Positions 11,590 to 23,200 of a DNA stretch of 64,000 nucleotides are shown here, in pieces. A program made the translations under genes and the position numbers. Under the pieces are notes generated by a model. That model made no database searches and had not been told where the DNA came from. It saw only the letters and a list, made by a program, of their open reading frames with translations. The stretch is taken from assembly GCF_028583425.1 (NCBI RefSeq), contig NC_072791.1:11427868-11491867 (forward strand), given 5' to 3'. The stretch comes from Eublepharis macularius (lineage: Eukaryota; Chordata; Lepidosauria; Squamata; Eublepharidae). Each line of letters begins with the position of its first letter. Position 1 is the first letter of the stretch.

Positions 11590-11885
11590 TAGGTAGCCGT
11601 GCTAGCCTCCATTAGAAAAGCAAGATTCAAATCTGGTGGGCACCTTAAAGATAAACAGGATTTCCAGGGTGTAGCTTTCGACAGTCAAAGCTCTCGTCTT
11701 CTGATATGTCCTACTTTCATCTGAGGAAGGGAACTTTGATTCTTGAAAGCTTATGCCCCGGAAATCTTTTCATGAATGCGGTTTCAGGTGAGTTGCCATA
11801 TTGGTTGGCAGTAGATGAGCAAGGTTTGAGTCCAGTAGCACCTTACGCTTTGCTGGCCTTTAAGTTGCTACTGGACTCCAACCTG
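11590..11885. repeat. Diverged fold-back copies of the hammerhead-like family
   Basis: An antisense arm (ccagggtgtagctttcgaca) is followed by a sense arm (ctgaggaagggaactttgat, then cttgaaagcttatgccccgg). A second shorter inverted pair follows (gagtccagtagcaccttacg / agttgctactggactccaac). Relatives lie on the other side of GPR135 and at 35.6-36.0 kb. Confidence 0.6.
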
Positions 11886-12040
11886 GAAATCTTGTCGGGC
11901 TTTAAGATGCAACCAAATCTTGCACTCATACAGTTCACTTATAAAATTCTCATGTGGATGAAGCTATCAACAATTTTTCAGTATCCCGGGTTGACAGATC
12001 TTGCTGTTAAGCCAGCTCTGATCCACGCCACGACTGCGTT

Positions 12041-13333
12041 TCAAAGGCTGGTATCAACCGTATCCGATTTGAGTTGCGTGCCAACTTCAGAAACCGTGTC
12101 CGGCTGTCCATCCCGGCAGAAAAGCACCGCCGGGTTCTTGCAGGCCCACATGGCCACCTCCCCTCCACTAGCTGGGCTGGAAGAGGAGAGGGTGCTGCCG
12201 GCAGTGCCTCCGCCGCCACCGTGCCCACAGCTAGTGTAGCGCTCCGCCCGGCTCTTAGCCTCCAGGCGGTGGCCCCGCGCGGCTGCCAGGTAAGCGGCCA
12301 CGTTGTGCCTAGTCCTGTAGCCGCCTTCCCGGTTGCGTCCGAGCAGCATGGCGATGTTGGGGTTGCGGACGGCGTAGATGAGGGGGTTGATGGCTCCGTT
12401 GGCCCACGCCATCCAGCAGGCCACGGCGTCCGTGGTGGGCGAGAAGGAGACGTGGCCGGTGGCGGCGGCCAGGCCCAGGACGCAGTAGGGCCCCCAGCAG
12501 CAGATGATGGAGACGATCATGATGAGGACGGTGGTGGCGGTGCGCATCTCGCCGTAGAAGCGCAGCAGGTGGCCGTAGGTGGTGAGGGGGCGCACCCGGC
12601 TCTCGGAGCGGCGCACGGCCCGGCAGATGTTGTAGTGGCAGAAGCACATGAGGGCGAAGGGCAGCAGGTAGCAGAGGACGATCAGGGCGGCGCCGTAGGG
12701 GGGGCCCAGGCGCGAGGAGCCCCAGGGCAGGGCGTAGCGGCAGTGGGGCGCCTCCCCGGGCTCGGCGGGCCGCTCCTGGGCCAGCAGGTACCAGGGCCCC
12801 GAGAAGGCCAGGGCGGCCAGCCAGACGGCGGCCAGCAGCTGCGCGGCGCGCCGGCGGCCCATCTTGCGGCGCGGCTGGCGGACGATGGCGCAGTAGCGGT
12901 CGAAGGCCAGCAGGGCCATGGTGAGGGTGGCGGCCATGCCCAGGGCGGCGTGCAGGGCGGCGCTGGCCAGGCAGAGGCGCGGCCCGAAGAGCCAGGCGCC
13001 GGGCGGCCGCCCGCTCAGCAGGCCCAGCAGGCCCGGCGGCAGGCACAGCAGCGCGCCCAGCAGCTCGGCCAGCGCCAGCGACAGCACGAAGGCGTTGGTG
13101 ACGGTGCGCAGCTGCCGGTGCCGCCCGATGACCAGCACCACGCCGCCGTTGCCCAGCGCCGACAGCGCCAGGATCAGCAGCAGCAGCAGCGCCTGCGAGG
13201 CCAGCGCCGCCCCCGACCAGCCCCGCGCCCAGCCCGCCGCGCCGCCGCCGCTGCCGTTGCCCCGCCGCGCCGCCTCCTCCTCCGCGCCGCCCGACGCGTT
13301 GCGCCCCAGCGCCAGCGCCGCCAGCTCGGCCAT
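12041..13333 (-). CDS. GPR135: GPR135, orphan class A G-protein-coupled receptor (single exon)
   Basis: A 430-residue seven-helix receptor of the plasma or endosomal membrane; its ligand is not established. An intronless ORF carries the family marks: GN in helix 1 (residues 61-62), DRY at 145-147 at the end of helix 3, CWGPY in helix 6 and NPLIY in helix 7. The tail (AMWACKNPAVLFC and final DTSL) matches my memory of human GPR135 closely. Two N-glycosylation sequons (N12, N26) lie in the N-terminus. Start chosen: ATG at 13,333 in a good Kozak context (gcggccATGgc). The frame stays open upstream to another ATG at 13,624, so a longer N-terminus is possible; human GPR135 is about 494 residues. 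Odd point: the helix-2 position usually Asp appears as Glu (LALAE, residue 90). Codon use is extremely GC-rich. Confidence 0.93.
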   Translation of the reverse strand: MAELAALALGRNASGGAEEEAARRGNGSGGGAAGWARGWSGAALASQALLLLLILALSALGNGGVVLVIGRHRQLRTVTNAFVLSLALAELLGALLCLPPGLLGLLSGRPPGAWLFGPRLCLASAALHAALGMAATLTMALLAFDRYCAIVRQPRRKMGRRRAAQLLAAVWLAALAFSGPWYLLAQERPAEPGEAPHCRYALPWGSSRLGPPYGAALIVLCYLLPFALMCFCHYNICRAVRRSESRVRPLTTYGHLLRFYGEMRTATTVLIMIVSIICCWGPYCVLGLAAATGHVSFSPTTDAVACWMAWANGAINPLIYAVRNPNIAMLLGRNREGGYRTRHNVAAYLAAARGHRLEAKSRAERYTSCGHGGGGGTAGSTLSSSSPASGGEVAMWACKNPAVLFCRDGQPDTVSEVGTQLKSDTVDTSL

Positions 13334-13640
13334 GGCCGCATCGCAGCCGGCCCGCTCGCCGAGGGGCTCTCGCGCGCTGCAGCGGCCGCGGCCGGCCCCT
13401 CTTCGCGGGGAAACGCCGGCGGGGGCTCCGCGCCGGCTCTGACGTATCTGCGGCCCGTTGCCCCGGGAAACCGGCCCCTCGATTACGCACGGCTGGCCGG
13501 GCGCGGGGGCACCCCCGGAGCCACGCTTCGGCTCTGAAGCGGCCGGAGCTCCGCCGCGGCGCGGTGGGACCGCGCGGCAGGGGAAGGACGTGCGCGGATC
13601 GGGGCGGTTTTCTCCCTCCCGCAATGGCTCCTGAAGTCGG
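12230..13640. promoter_or_regulatory. CpG island over GPR135
   Basis: Very dense CG dinucleotides compared with the AT-rich flanks. It covers most of the GPR135 coding region and its 5' side, so the promoter of this single-exon gene is probably at its upstream edge near 13.4-13.6 kb. No clear TATA box was seen. Confidence 0.75.
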
Positions 13641-13669
13641 CAACAGGATTAATCCCTGAAGGGAGCTGT

Positions 13670-13990
13670 GACGCTCGAAAGATCACACCCTGAAGATCTT
13701 GTTCATCTCTCAAGAGCCACTGGACTCCAGTCCTACTGTTTTACTGCCAACCAACAGGGCCACCCACCCAAAATATTAATCCCTGGAAAGATTATCAAGC
13801 AGGCGGCCCTGTTGGTCTGCAGAAGAAAACAGGATTGGAGTCCAATAGCACAAGGTTTCTGGGGCGTAGGCTTTCAAGAGTCAAACGCTTCCCTCCACAT
13901 ACAGCCTGGCACTTTTGTCAAATCTGAGGGAGCGCCCACTCTTGAAAGCTTACACCCTGAAAATCTTGTTGAGCTCTAAACTGCTGCTGG
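13670..13990. repeat. Diverged fold-back family copies
   Basis: Pieces such as gaaagatcacaccctgaaga, agccactggactccagtcct, gattggagtccaatagcac and cttgaaagcttacaccctga lie in both orientations. They belong to the 'aagcttatgct / ctactggactc' family seen at 11.6 and 35.6 kb. Confidence 0.55.
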
Positions 13991-14264
13991 ATTTAAACCC
14001 TGCAGTCCCTGGAAAATAACTCTCCTGGCTGTGACTAACAAGCAAAAAGGTCACCTCATGAGCATCCCTCCTACATGGTTTGCTCCCAATCCTCTGTTCT
14101 ATCCCAGACAGATCCTGGCAAGACACCCTTTGTATGTGTGTCATAAAGGCATAGTTGGGGCCACGATTGAAACAAGTCTTTGAGACCCCACCCCACCAAA
14201 TCTATTTTACCAGATACGCTAGAGGGGCAGTAATGATGGAAGCCCATCACCTCAGCTTTCTTCC

Positions 14265-14345
14265 TCACTACATCTGAAGAAGGGAGCTCTGACTCTGGAA
14301 AGCTCGCACTCTGGGAATCAAGATGGTCTTTAATCTTGCATAGCA
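14265..14345 (+). repeat. Fold-back family fragment with hammerhead-like core
   Basis: catctgaagaagggagctct followed by gactctggaaagctcgcact and gggaatcaagatggtcttta is a single sense arm of the family. Confidence 0.5.
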
Positions 14346-15250
14346 TCTGACGCTTTCCCCTATGGCAGCTCAAGTCTGTAAAATCAAATTAAGGCAAGGC
14401 GGCTGTGGTCTGTTAGACCTGAACATTTCAGAAAATTTCGGTTCCAACCAAAGGTGCAGTTTTATGACACAAGATCATACCCTCCTCCCGTTTTGAAACA
14501 AGATCTCAAAATGTACAATTGATAGATTTTATTATGAAAAGTAACGATGTTCACATTGTATAAAACTCAAGAATAGAAATTGACCACTGAATATTATAAT
14601 AGAGATGTAATTCATTAATGAACAAGGGAAAGCAAAACAGTTATGAAACAAATGTAATTTTTTTAACAAGCATGATTATTGCAGTAAAGTGAGCCATAGA
14701 ATTTCATTCACAGCATATGGGCAGCCAATCCACAAGTAGGAACTCAAATCCAAGAAAGAATTGTTTGGCAAGAAACGTAGCGCTGTGAAGTAGGCTTCAA
14801 AATGAAAGCACCAATCACATAGGAGGGAGGCAGGCACTTCTGTTAGCAGGACCATTACTAGACAAAATGCTTTCCACTTGTCCCTTTTCTGACTGGTCAC
14901 ATTCGAGGATACTAGAGGCAACAATCACCACTGCACACAGTGCATTTTCCCAGGGCATCTATACTAAAGGATACTTTCTTGCAAGAGGTGTGGGAAAGTG
15001 CAAAGAACTGGTAGGGATGTTTCATGTTTAGGTAACTTGCACTCTGGGGTACCATGTGTGCTTATACATACACATGCAGAAGAATTTGTGATTTAAGTCT
15101 GGGTCTCCAAGTGCCAAGGATGGGGCAAAGATGAGTCCTGGCCAAATCAGTGCCACTATAATCACACCCCATCATCAATGAATTACAGCTATTCATTTAC
15201 ACGGGAAATACCAAGAAACGTCAGGCCTTCTTGCCCAAATATTTCAGAAT
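14346..15250. other. Unassigned AT-rich intergenic sequence
   Basis: No gene, exon or familiar repeat was recognised. Confidence 0.35.
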
Positions 15251-15254
15251 CTTG

Positions 15255-15405
15255 GTTGTTGTAGATTTTCCGGGCTGTATAACCGTGGTCTTGGCATTGT
15301 CGTTCCTGAACTATAGGAACAACAATGCCAAGACCACGGCTATACAGCCCGGAAAATCCACAACCACCATTGTTCTCCAGCCATGAAAGCCTTCGACAAT
15401 ACATT
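15255..15405. mobile_element. Fold-back copy of the 'gccttcgacaat' element
   Basis: An antisense arm (ttttccgggctgtataaccg) and a sense arm (cggctatacagcccggaaaa) form a near-perfect palindrome of about 45-bp arms. The family end ctccagccatgaaagccttc follows. Flanking ttcagaatct / ttccagaatct suggests a target-site duplication of about 10 bp. Same family as 53,475-53,647 and 59,389-59,498. Confidence 0.7.
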
Positions 15406-15410
15406 CCAGA

Positions 15411-16585
15411 ATCTGATTATGCTAAGAAATGTGAATAAGTCACTCTGAGGAGGAAGGAACTTTCATGAACACTGTTGCAGAATTCAGAACTTTGTTCTAG
15501 TAGAGCCAAACCTCTGATCCTGCACATCTGCAAGAAACAGATGGGCCCAAGCACAGCGCAGAGGGACCTAGACAAGCAGCATGCATGGAAGCATTGGAGA
15601 TTCCTGGTGCACAGCCTTCCTCTTTTATTTCTTACACTCCTGATGTAAATCTTCCTGCGTGTGGCTTTCTCACAAACTCTCTCTGGATTCTTTTGCCCCC
15701 CTTATAATGAACACTGGTATTGTAACCTAGGTACATCTACACACCCTAATATGGTCAGTTGACCAAAGAGAGTTGGAAAGGAAATTTAGCAGATCATGAA
15801 AGAGCCACTATTAACTTTTAAAGAGAGATTGTGTGTGCCAGGCAGACCCAGGTCTGACTCTTAAGAGCAACCACAATGAGAGCTGATGGAATGTTGCCCA
15901 GAAAGTCGACAGAGCAATGTGAGAGAGTCAGAATTAAGAATGTGGAGGAATTGGAAGCTGGCTGCAATAAAGACAGTTTGTAACAGAGAATGGGAAACTT
16001 GAGTTAAAGATCAAGAGGTCAGCTGAAAAACTATCCACCTAGGTGGCCCACTCAAATTTGTTTAAAGTTTTAAACAGAAGTTAACTCCTTTTTGTTCATC
16101 CTTGCTAAGAGTGAATTGTTTCAGGGACAGAAAATGCGTCCACATAAACCATTCAGGCCTCAGCCTATATATAGGTCTATATGGGTGCACCCAAGACTCA
16201 AGGAACTGGAAAGCAGAAAAATGGCCACCCCGTCCTGAGAATGTAAAAGAGAAAATTAAATTTCTCCGTAGTGTTATTCTGAATATAAAAGGCAGACAAA
16301 TACTCCATGTTTAATAAAATTAAGTTTCTGATGACACTTGGTAGAATCAACAGAAATTAAATTAAGCAGCATTACCCAGAACTGGAAACCAAGTGACTCC
16401 TATAAGCAATTTCCAATTTTTGAAGTATCTCCCCTCACTGCTGCCCAATATCTGCTACCAGAAACAGGCTGAGACCTTGCCACACAAAGCATTGACATAA
16501 CTCACATCCTCACCACCATTAAAACAACACAAGCTTTCGCACAATACCTCCAAAGAACAGAGTGCTGTGATTGGTTTCAGCGCTT
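15411..16585. other. Unassigned intergenic sequence
   Basis: No protein-coding exon was recognised. A plus-strand AATAAA lies near 16,312 but has no gene attached. Confidence 0.35.
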
Positions 16586-16952
16586 GCCAGCTTTCAGATG
16601 GTTTCATCAGTAGTTTCCACCTGCTCTGCTGTGGGAACCATAAAAGAGGTTGCCTTCCTGAAGATGAGTACCTGCGCTTCCTAGATTTCAGTGCCTGCCT
16701 ACCTGATTTCAGATAGTTTAATCAATGGCAGACCTGTTCCCACCTGCTCTGCTCCTCGGACTATAAAGGAAGCTGCCTTCAATAAGGAAGGCATGAGAAG
16801 CAACACCTCCTGGTTTCATTAAGGGCTGAGCTGTTTCCACTGCCTTTGCTCTCAGGACAACAAAGGAAGCTGCCTTCTGGAAGGAAGGGATGAGTATCAA
16901 CGCCTCCTGGTTTCATTAAGGGCCGAGCTGTTTCCACTGCTTTTGCTCCTAG

Positions 16953-18054
16953 TGTAAGCAGTCGGCCCAGCCTCCCCCATTTTTATAGCAGCTTCGTATT
17001 TATGGCTGGTGGCAATATTGGAAATGTTCAGGCCTCTGGAATAAAATGGCTGCGGTTTGGCCAGCAGAGGACCTGGGGCAGTTGCTGAGTCCCACCCGGG
17101 AGACATAGCATGAATGGAATGCCGCAAAGGAATGCGGGGTGATTAAGCGGCGACTGGACTTGCTATCTTCCTGGCCTCACCCATGACCAGAGCAATAAAG
17201 GACTTGTAGTGTCACCCCCACTTAGCACATTCTTTTCCCTCCTTCCGTGATGAGACTTCCTATCTGTGATTAAAGGAGCTAATCAAATGGCATTCATAAG
17301 CATGTACAGCCATTCCTGGGATATTGTGCTCCCCACCTAAAACTATCAACCTAGCTTCGGTGTATTCTTCCAGCTAACCGGCCAGTTTTGCCTTCCCATT
17401 CACACCGCCCCCCAGCCCACCCCCGGCAGCTATTAATCCAAGTACTCAAGCCTTTTGTCCAACCCAGGAACTAGTCATTGGAGTCTTTGTCCTAACTTCC
17501 AGAAGGACTCTCCTCCACCTCAGGGCACATTTTACCTATAAAGGTAGGGTCCTAGCCCCATTCAAATCATGCAAGCTTCCCTTAGGGTCACTTCCCTGAG
17601 TCTCTCTCTCTCTCTCTGAACACGTTTGAATGCGTTTCCAGATCCACAAGCGCTGTTCCCTTGAGGTTTGCTCTAAGCCTCCTGCCTTGCTGAGGACGCT
17701 GGCCGTTTGACGCTCTTCTTTCTCCCTCCTCAACGCGGACTGGACCCCCTGCTCCAGGACAGGTAGATATTACTCCCTCTTGCTCTATTCCCAAACCTCT
17801 GGCTATATCTCCTAGGACCCTTGTGTGTGTGATTATTTTCACTCAGTAATTGGTGTGTACGCGCATGAAGTTCTTGTGGTCAATAAAAGTTATTGTTTTA
17901 TATTGAAGCACCAGACTTGCTTGTCTTACTATAGGAAGGGACCTGGTATACAAAGGTGATAGATTCCAGTTACTGCCTCTTGCATAGCCATCTTCCTTGC
18001 TAGCTAATTCCCCCATAAATCATATTTAATGCAAGGAGACCACTTCATGTAACA
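16953..18054 (+). mobile_element. Solo LTR (LTR retroelement fossil)
   Basis: About 1.1 kb beginning TGT and ending ACA, flanked by a 4-bp target-site duplication (ctag) within the tandem array. Inside lie a TATA-like box near 17,537 and an AATAAA near 17,882, as expected for an LTR in this orientation. No internal region is attached, so it is a broken remnant left by LTR recombination. Family not identified. The exact short duplication suggests moderate age. Confidence 0.7.
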
Positions 18055-18808
18055 CTAGGTCAACAAAGGAAGCTTCCTTCCAGAAGGAAGGGATGAGTAT
18101 CAGCGCCTTCTGGAGTTTAGCACATGCCTGATAGTTTAATCAAGGGCAGAGCTGTTTCCGCCTGTTCTGCTCCTGGGACTATAAAGAAAGCTGCCTTCCA
18201 GGAAGAAGGGATCAGTATCAGCACCTCCTAGATTTCAGCACCTGCCTGCCTGCCCTGAGGGTTGAATCAAGGACAGAGCTGTTCCTGCCTTCTCTGCTCC
18301 TGCAACTATAAAGGCAGCTGCCTTCCAGAAGAAAGGGATGAGTATCAGCGCCTCCTGGAGTTTAGCGCCTGCCTGATCCCGATAGTTTAATCAAGGGCAG
18401 AGCTGTTTCCGCTTGCTCTGCCCCTAGGACTATAAAGGAAGCTGCCTTCCTGAAGTAAAGGATGAGTATTGGAGCCTCTTCAATTTCAGCACCTGCCTGC
18501 CTGCTCTCAGATAGCAGAGCTGTTTCCGCCTGCTCTGCTCCTGAGAGTGTAAAGGAAACTGCCTTCCAGAAGGAAGGGGTGAATATCAGCACCTCCTAGA
18601 ATTTAATGCCTAGTTTCGCTCAGATGGTTTTATCAAGGGAAGAGCTGTATCCACCTTCTCTGCTCCTTGGACTATAAAAGCTCGCCTTCCTGAAGGAAGG
18701 GATGAGTATCAGCACCTTCTAGATTTCAGCGCCTGCCTGCTCTCAGATGGTTTCAAGGGCAGAGCTGTTTCTACCTGCTCTACTCCCAGAACGATAAAGG
18801 AAGCTGCC

Positions 18809-19530
18809 TGTCGGAGACCCGCGTCGGCTGGGCTCTCTACCTGCGGATCATTCCTCTGCAGAGGAGGAGGGGCTGGAAGAGCCAGCGGGAGACCCACCCA
18901 CAGTCCCTGAAGAGCCATCCAGTGACCAGCAACCCGGTCCCTCAGCACAAGGTAGCGAAGGAGAGGGGTCGCACAGAGAGGAGGAGGAACCGGTGCCTCA
19001 GAGCCAAGCCTTGTGAGCCAGCAGCAAGGCGGAGGGCTTGAGTAAGAGAGGGGGTTTGGGAATGGTGAAAGAGTGTATGCCTGCAAGCGCAGCGATGGGC
19101 GGAGCTGAATGCCGAGGACGAGGCAGGGCAATCAAGTGAATGAGAAACACCTGGCCCTCGTCCTCTTATGCCGTCCTGAGCTTATAAGGGGAACACTGGG
19201 CAGAGCCCAGCGTGGGAGCAACGTCGTTCACCACTCCTTGCACCCAGCAGCTCGGCTCCTGGGAGCTTCACCTCTGCCTTGTACGCTGCCCTTGCTTGGA
19301 TAGACCTCCTGTGTCCTGACCTCGGCTTTGTCCTCAACCACCCCTTGCTTGTCTCTGCATTGAACTGATGACTCGGCTTTCAGACCTTGGCTTGGCTTTC
19401 TGACTCTCCTCTGCTTGCTCCCCTGATGGACGGACTTTCTGGCTCCCGACCCTGGCGTGCTTTGGACTCTTGCTCTCTCCCTCCCGCTCAGCCCAGCGCC
19501 CAAGCAAGAATCCCAGCCCTGACCGTAACA
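18809..19530 (+). mobile_element. Second solo LTR (LTR retroelement fossil)
   Basis: About 0.72 kb beginning TGT and ending ACA, flanked by similar pentamers (ctgcc / ccgcc), inserted in a unit of the tandem array. A TATA-like stretch (cttataagg) is present. It is unrelated in sequence to the solo LTR at 16,953-18,054. It is a broken remnant without internal genes. Orientation is tentative. Confidence 0.65.
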
Positions 19531-19620
19531 CCGCCTTCTGGAAGGAAAGGAAAGAAGTGAGTGCCTGTCCCTGTTTGAAGAGAGAATATTTCATCAAAGG
19601 CAAGGGTATTACTACCTGCT

Positions 19621-20121
19621 CTGCCTTATATAGTAGTAAAATTGGCATCTGTTGCATATCTGTAATACTTGATCAGCTTTTGTACATTTCGTATGTTGTG
19701 AGCCACTTTGGATCCATATCTTATGAAGAAAAGCAGGGTTAAAATGTCCTTAACGAATCCCATGACTACCTGTCTGCACCTCTAGAGCCAAGAGAGGCTA
19801 GACTGGTCATAGTGTTAGAGGTCGCAATTATCTTAGTAATTCTTACGATAGTCCTATAAGAGAAGTCAGTATGATTATGCCTACACCACAGATGGGGAGA
19901 CTGATAGGTTGTAGGCAGCTTAAGGCCTCTGAGTGAGGAGTTGTGCAGATGAAATCTTAATGGGATACTTCTTGGATGACAACTCAGTCACTACATTATA
20001 TTCACTCCCACTGTGCAAGGACAAGACCCTCCCATGAAATTAAATTACAAGTAATTCATACTTAAATGTAAAGCACAAACAGATCCCCTTTTTGATCAAG
20101 GTTATCAGGCTGAAGCTGAAG
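19621..20121. other. Sequence downstream of L3HYPDH
   Basis: Probably holds the L3HYPDH 3' UTR on the minus strand. I could not pick out a canonical minus-strand AATAAA here. Confidence 0.35.
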
Positions 20122-20247
20122 TCATTTGAGAAGAAACCCATATTTTAGTGGGTCGTCGTCCTCCATAGTGAAGGTTGAAGTTCCAGTATAAAAGGATTCT
20201 CCTGAGACTTCTACTATAACAGCGTTGTGATCACCGCATTTCACTTC
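20122..20247 (-). CDS. L3HYPDH: L3HYPDH coding exon 5 (last)
   Basis: Begins [16 protein letters not shown] after an AG acceptor (gactcag) and ends [10 protein letters not shown] then TGA at 20,124-20,122. 126 nt, phase 0. Matches the conserved C-terminus of the enzyme. Confidence 0.93.
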   Translation of the reverse strand, partial: EVKCGDHNAVIVEVSGESFYTGTSTFTMEDDDPLKYGFLLK

Positions 20248-23200
20248 CTGAGTCAAAAGAAAAATAAAGAAAAAGACACTATTTAAGTAAGAAAAACTGA
20301 TTCATTTGTTTACAGTCACAAAAAGTTTGACCGGCAACAGCTAGTTATGCAAAGTATTTATTTTATTTACTTTATTTATAGTCTGCCTTTCTCACTCAGA
20401 CTCAAGGCAGATTACACAGAGTAAATCAATACAATCAACAGGATAGGGCACCCAATAAATGATGCAATAGGATTTGGATTGTAGAAATCTGGAACCACCC
20501 AGAAATCACGAGAGAAGCAAAACAGATACATTAACATGACACATGAAATAATACAAAAATTACATATTAGGATACTACTCATAGCAACAGGCAATACAAG
20601 ATACTATGCACAGCAATATAGACCATGATACCTAACCCTTTACCCAAATAACTCCCTGAACCATGTTGTTACGGTACAATCAGATTACCTGTTTAGTAAA
20701 GCCTCTCTGACTAATTCAGTTTTTGTACTGTTGGCAGAAAGCCGGGAGAATAGGAGCCTTCTTGACCAGGGAGGCCATTCCGCAAGGTGGGGGCCATAAC
20801 AGAGAAGGCACGTCATGTATGGGCAGTTGTCGATTTTGCCCATTTGCAGGCTGGCACCTTCAAAAAGACCTGCTCAAATAAGCAAAGCATGGGGAGAGGT
20901 GGTCCTGTAGGTATGAAGGATCAAAGCCATGAAGGACTTTGTATATGACAGCCAATACCTTAAGATGGGTGTGGTAGCTAACAGGCAGCCAATGGAGAGG
21001 CTTCAGAATGGAAGTAATATGCATGCACTGTATAACCCTTGGTAATAGCTGAGACGTAGTGTTCTGTACCAACTGGAGTCTCTGAGCTGATTTTGAGGGG
21101 AGAAAAATGTAAAGTGCATTACAGTAGTCTAGTCTACATGCTACCATAGTGTGGATCCAGGTGGCCATATCAAGGTAGGGGGCCATCTTCTGGGCTACAC
21201 TGAGTTGGAAGAATGCCTATCTTTCAGCTGTATTAACTTGCTTTTCCAACAGTAATGTTGGATCCAGTATAACACCAAGGTTCTTAACTGAGTCAGCAAT
21301 GAACTGAACTCCATTAAAAGTGGGGAGCACAACGTCCTTCAAGATTTTCATGTTCCCAACAAGCACTACCTCTTTCCAGAGTTGAGTTTCAATTCATTCA
21401 CTCTTAGCTAATAACCACAGCAGCTAGGCAGCAATTCAGAATTTCAACTACATCACTAGAAAATTTAGATAAGGATATATAGAATGGGACATCATCAGCA
21501 TATTGATAACCAACACCAAAATGATAAATTACTTCTCTTAAAGGCTTTACATGTCAAAATGGTCCATAAATAGACCAGGGGGTATATTAGGCATTTACAT
21601 ACAGACAGATAAGAAGAACACAGAAAGGGATCAATATAGTACTAAATCTAAATCCAATATAGTAGAGGGAGGCAATTTACCTCTAGCACTGGCAGCTAAT
21701 TTCTAAACTGTTCTTGAAAACTTAAAGCAACCAGGAATGAATCACAAAGATACTTGTTTTTATTGCTCGTTTGGAGTATTTGCTCAAGAGTTGAAATATC
21801 TGCTCTTTCTAACCAGGCCAGAGAAGGAAACAGGCCTGTTATTTGACACCCCTCTACCAACTCCTTCATTCCGCACATTAGAATATATACATGGTCCTTT
21901 ACAATCCTCATTTTACCCATCCTTCCCACAATCCTATGAGACAGATCAGCAGTACCCCTATTTTACAGCAAACTCAGAGCAGCTCACACAAAGCCAGAGG
22001 GAACCTCAGTTCTGAAGCGAAAAGATACACTCACTTGAGGGTGGCTGAGGGAGTTATGCCACCAGCTTAACGCTCGTAGAGGCAAAACCATCTACTGGTC
22101 CATCAGCTGCATTAATATAAGACAAAACTTTTCTACACAACCCCCAAAAGGTGATGTTTCCAGCTTACTTTCACTGCTTTCCCAGTAAACAAGGAACCAG
22201 TTGAGCTGCTTCTGAAAACCCTGGTCTGGTCCAGTTGAATGAGTCCTTTATGGTATTGTAAGGCAATGCGAGCCGTCACACCTGACCCAGTAGGGCTTCG
22301 ATCAACCTAGTTCAGAAAGAGATGATCAGCTGTTTCACCATTCAGTATAACACAAAAGCCAACTCCCAACCAATGAAAACCAGTATTTCATATACATCTC
22401 AGATTGTGGCGTATATAACATGATGCTTCAGAACTAGACAGGCTTTGGCTAAATGGGTACGGTGGAAAGCTGAATAAGCTTTTCAGTATGAAGTATCGTC
22501 ACATGCAATAATTATTTATTTCACTGATTTAAAATGTTTATTAGCTGCCTTTCCTCCAGAGGTGCTTAAGGCAGCTTATGATGTAAAAATAACAAAAACC
22601 AGCAACAGAGTTTATACACAGTTAGAAATATATTAGAAAGCTGTCCTAATAAAACTGTTCGCTCTCACAAGATAATGAGGACCCAGATGCTGAGACAGGA
22701 TAACTACGGGACAAAATGGTGGAGGGCTCTCTTCACGCTGGGACTTAGACAAGGTGCTACTCATGTGTCTACAGATTTAGAGGCCCTTTATAAGGCAAGG
22801 GAAGAGAGACCTTGGGCAAGACACTCTCAGTCTTCCTCATGGATTACTGTAAAGATAAAAGGGGTAGGGGGTACATATACATTGCCCTGAACTCCTTGTA
22901 GGAAAGGTGGGATAAAAATGTGAGGAATGGGGTGGGTGGGAGATATGATGCAGAGAGAGACAGATTGAAGTTTTTATCTGAGGGCTCATGGTGGTACTGG
23001 GAAAGCCCAGGGCCTAGCTCCAATTGTATCTGAGAACATGTGATTTTTTTTAATGATGACAAAACAGTTTTATCTAGAATCCAGTTTTATCCAAAGGCAC
23101 TTTTGAGTGCTACTTACACGAACCCATATTAATTAAAAGAAGCCTCCCTTTTTACACACACTTCAATAATACTAGAATGGGTTCTTTTTCTGATACAGTG

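Larger units (their letters stand above)
16590..19620. repeat. ~120-bp tandem repeat array interrupted by two solo LTRs
   Basis: Units with the phrase ctataaaggaagctgccttc recur near 16,640, 16,760, 16,860, 18,060, 18,181, 18,308, 18,430, 18,549, 18,672 and 18,794, and resume at 19,531. Spacing is about 119-127 bp. Each unit also has agcgcctcctgg-like and gcagagctgtttccacctgc-like stretches and usually a TATA-like ctataaagg. The array is diverged between units. LTR insertions at 16,953-18,054 and 18,809-19,530 split it. Confidence 0.8.

Noticed and set aside
12074-13537. Long plus-strand open frame (487 codons) across GPR135
   Set aside because: It is antisense to a clearly recognisable receptor. 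It reflects GC-rich codon use, and its product is low-complexity Gly/Ala/Gln/Arg.
12309-13643. Second minus-strand open frame (444 codons) over GPR135
   Set aside because: Frame-shifted shadow of GPR135 with Arg/Ala/Pro-rich low-complexity content and no domain.
15255-15405. CRISPR-like repeat or bacterial palindrome
   Set aside because: It is a dispersed eukaryotic fold-back retroposon with two relatives in the window and a target duplication.
18362-18592. Minus-strand frame giving a repeated peptide (KAASFIVLGAEQAETALPL)
   Set aside because: It arises because the tandem unit is about 120 bp, a multiple of three. Frames are broken in other units, so it is not a gene.
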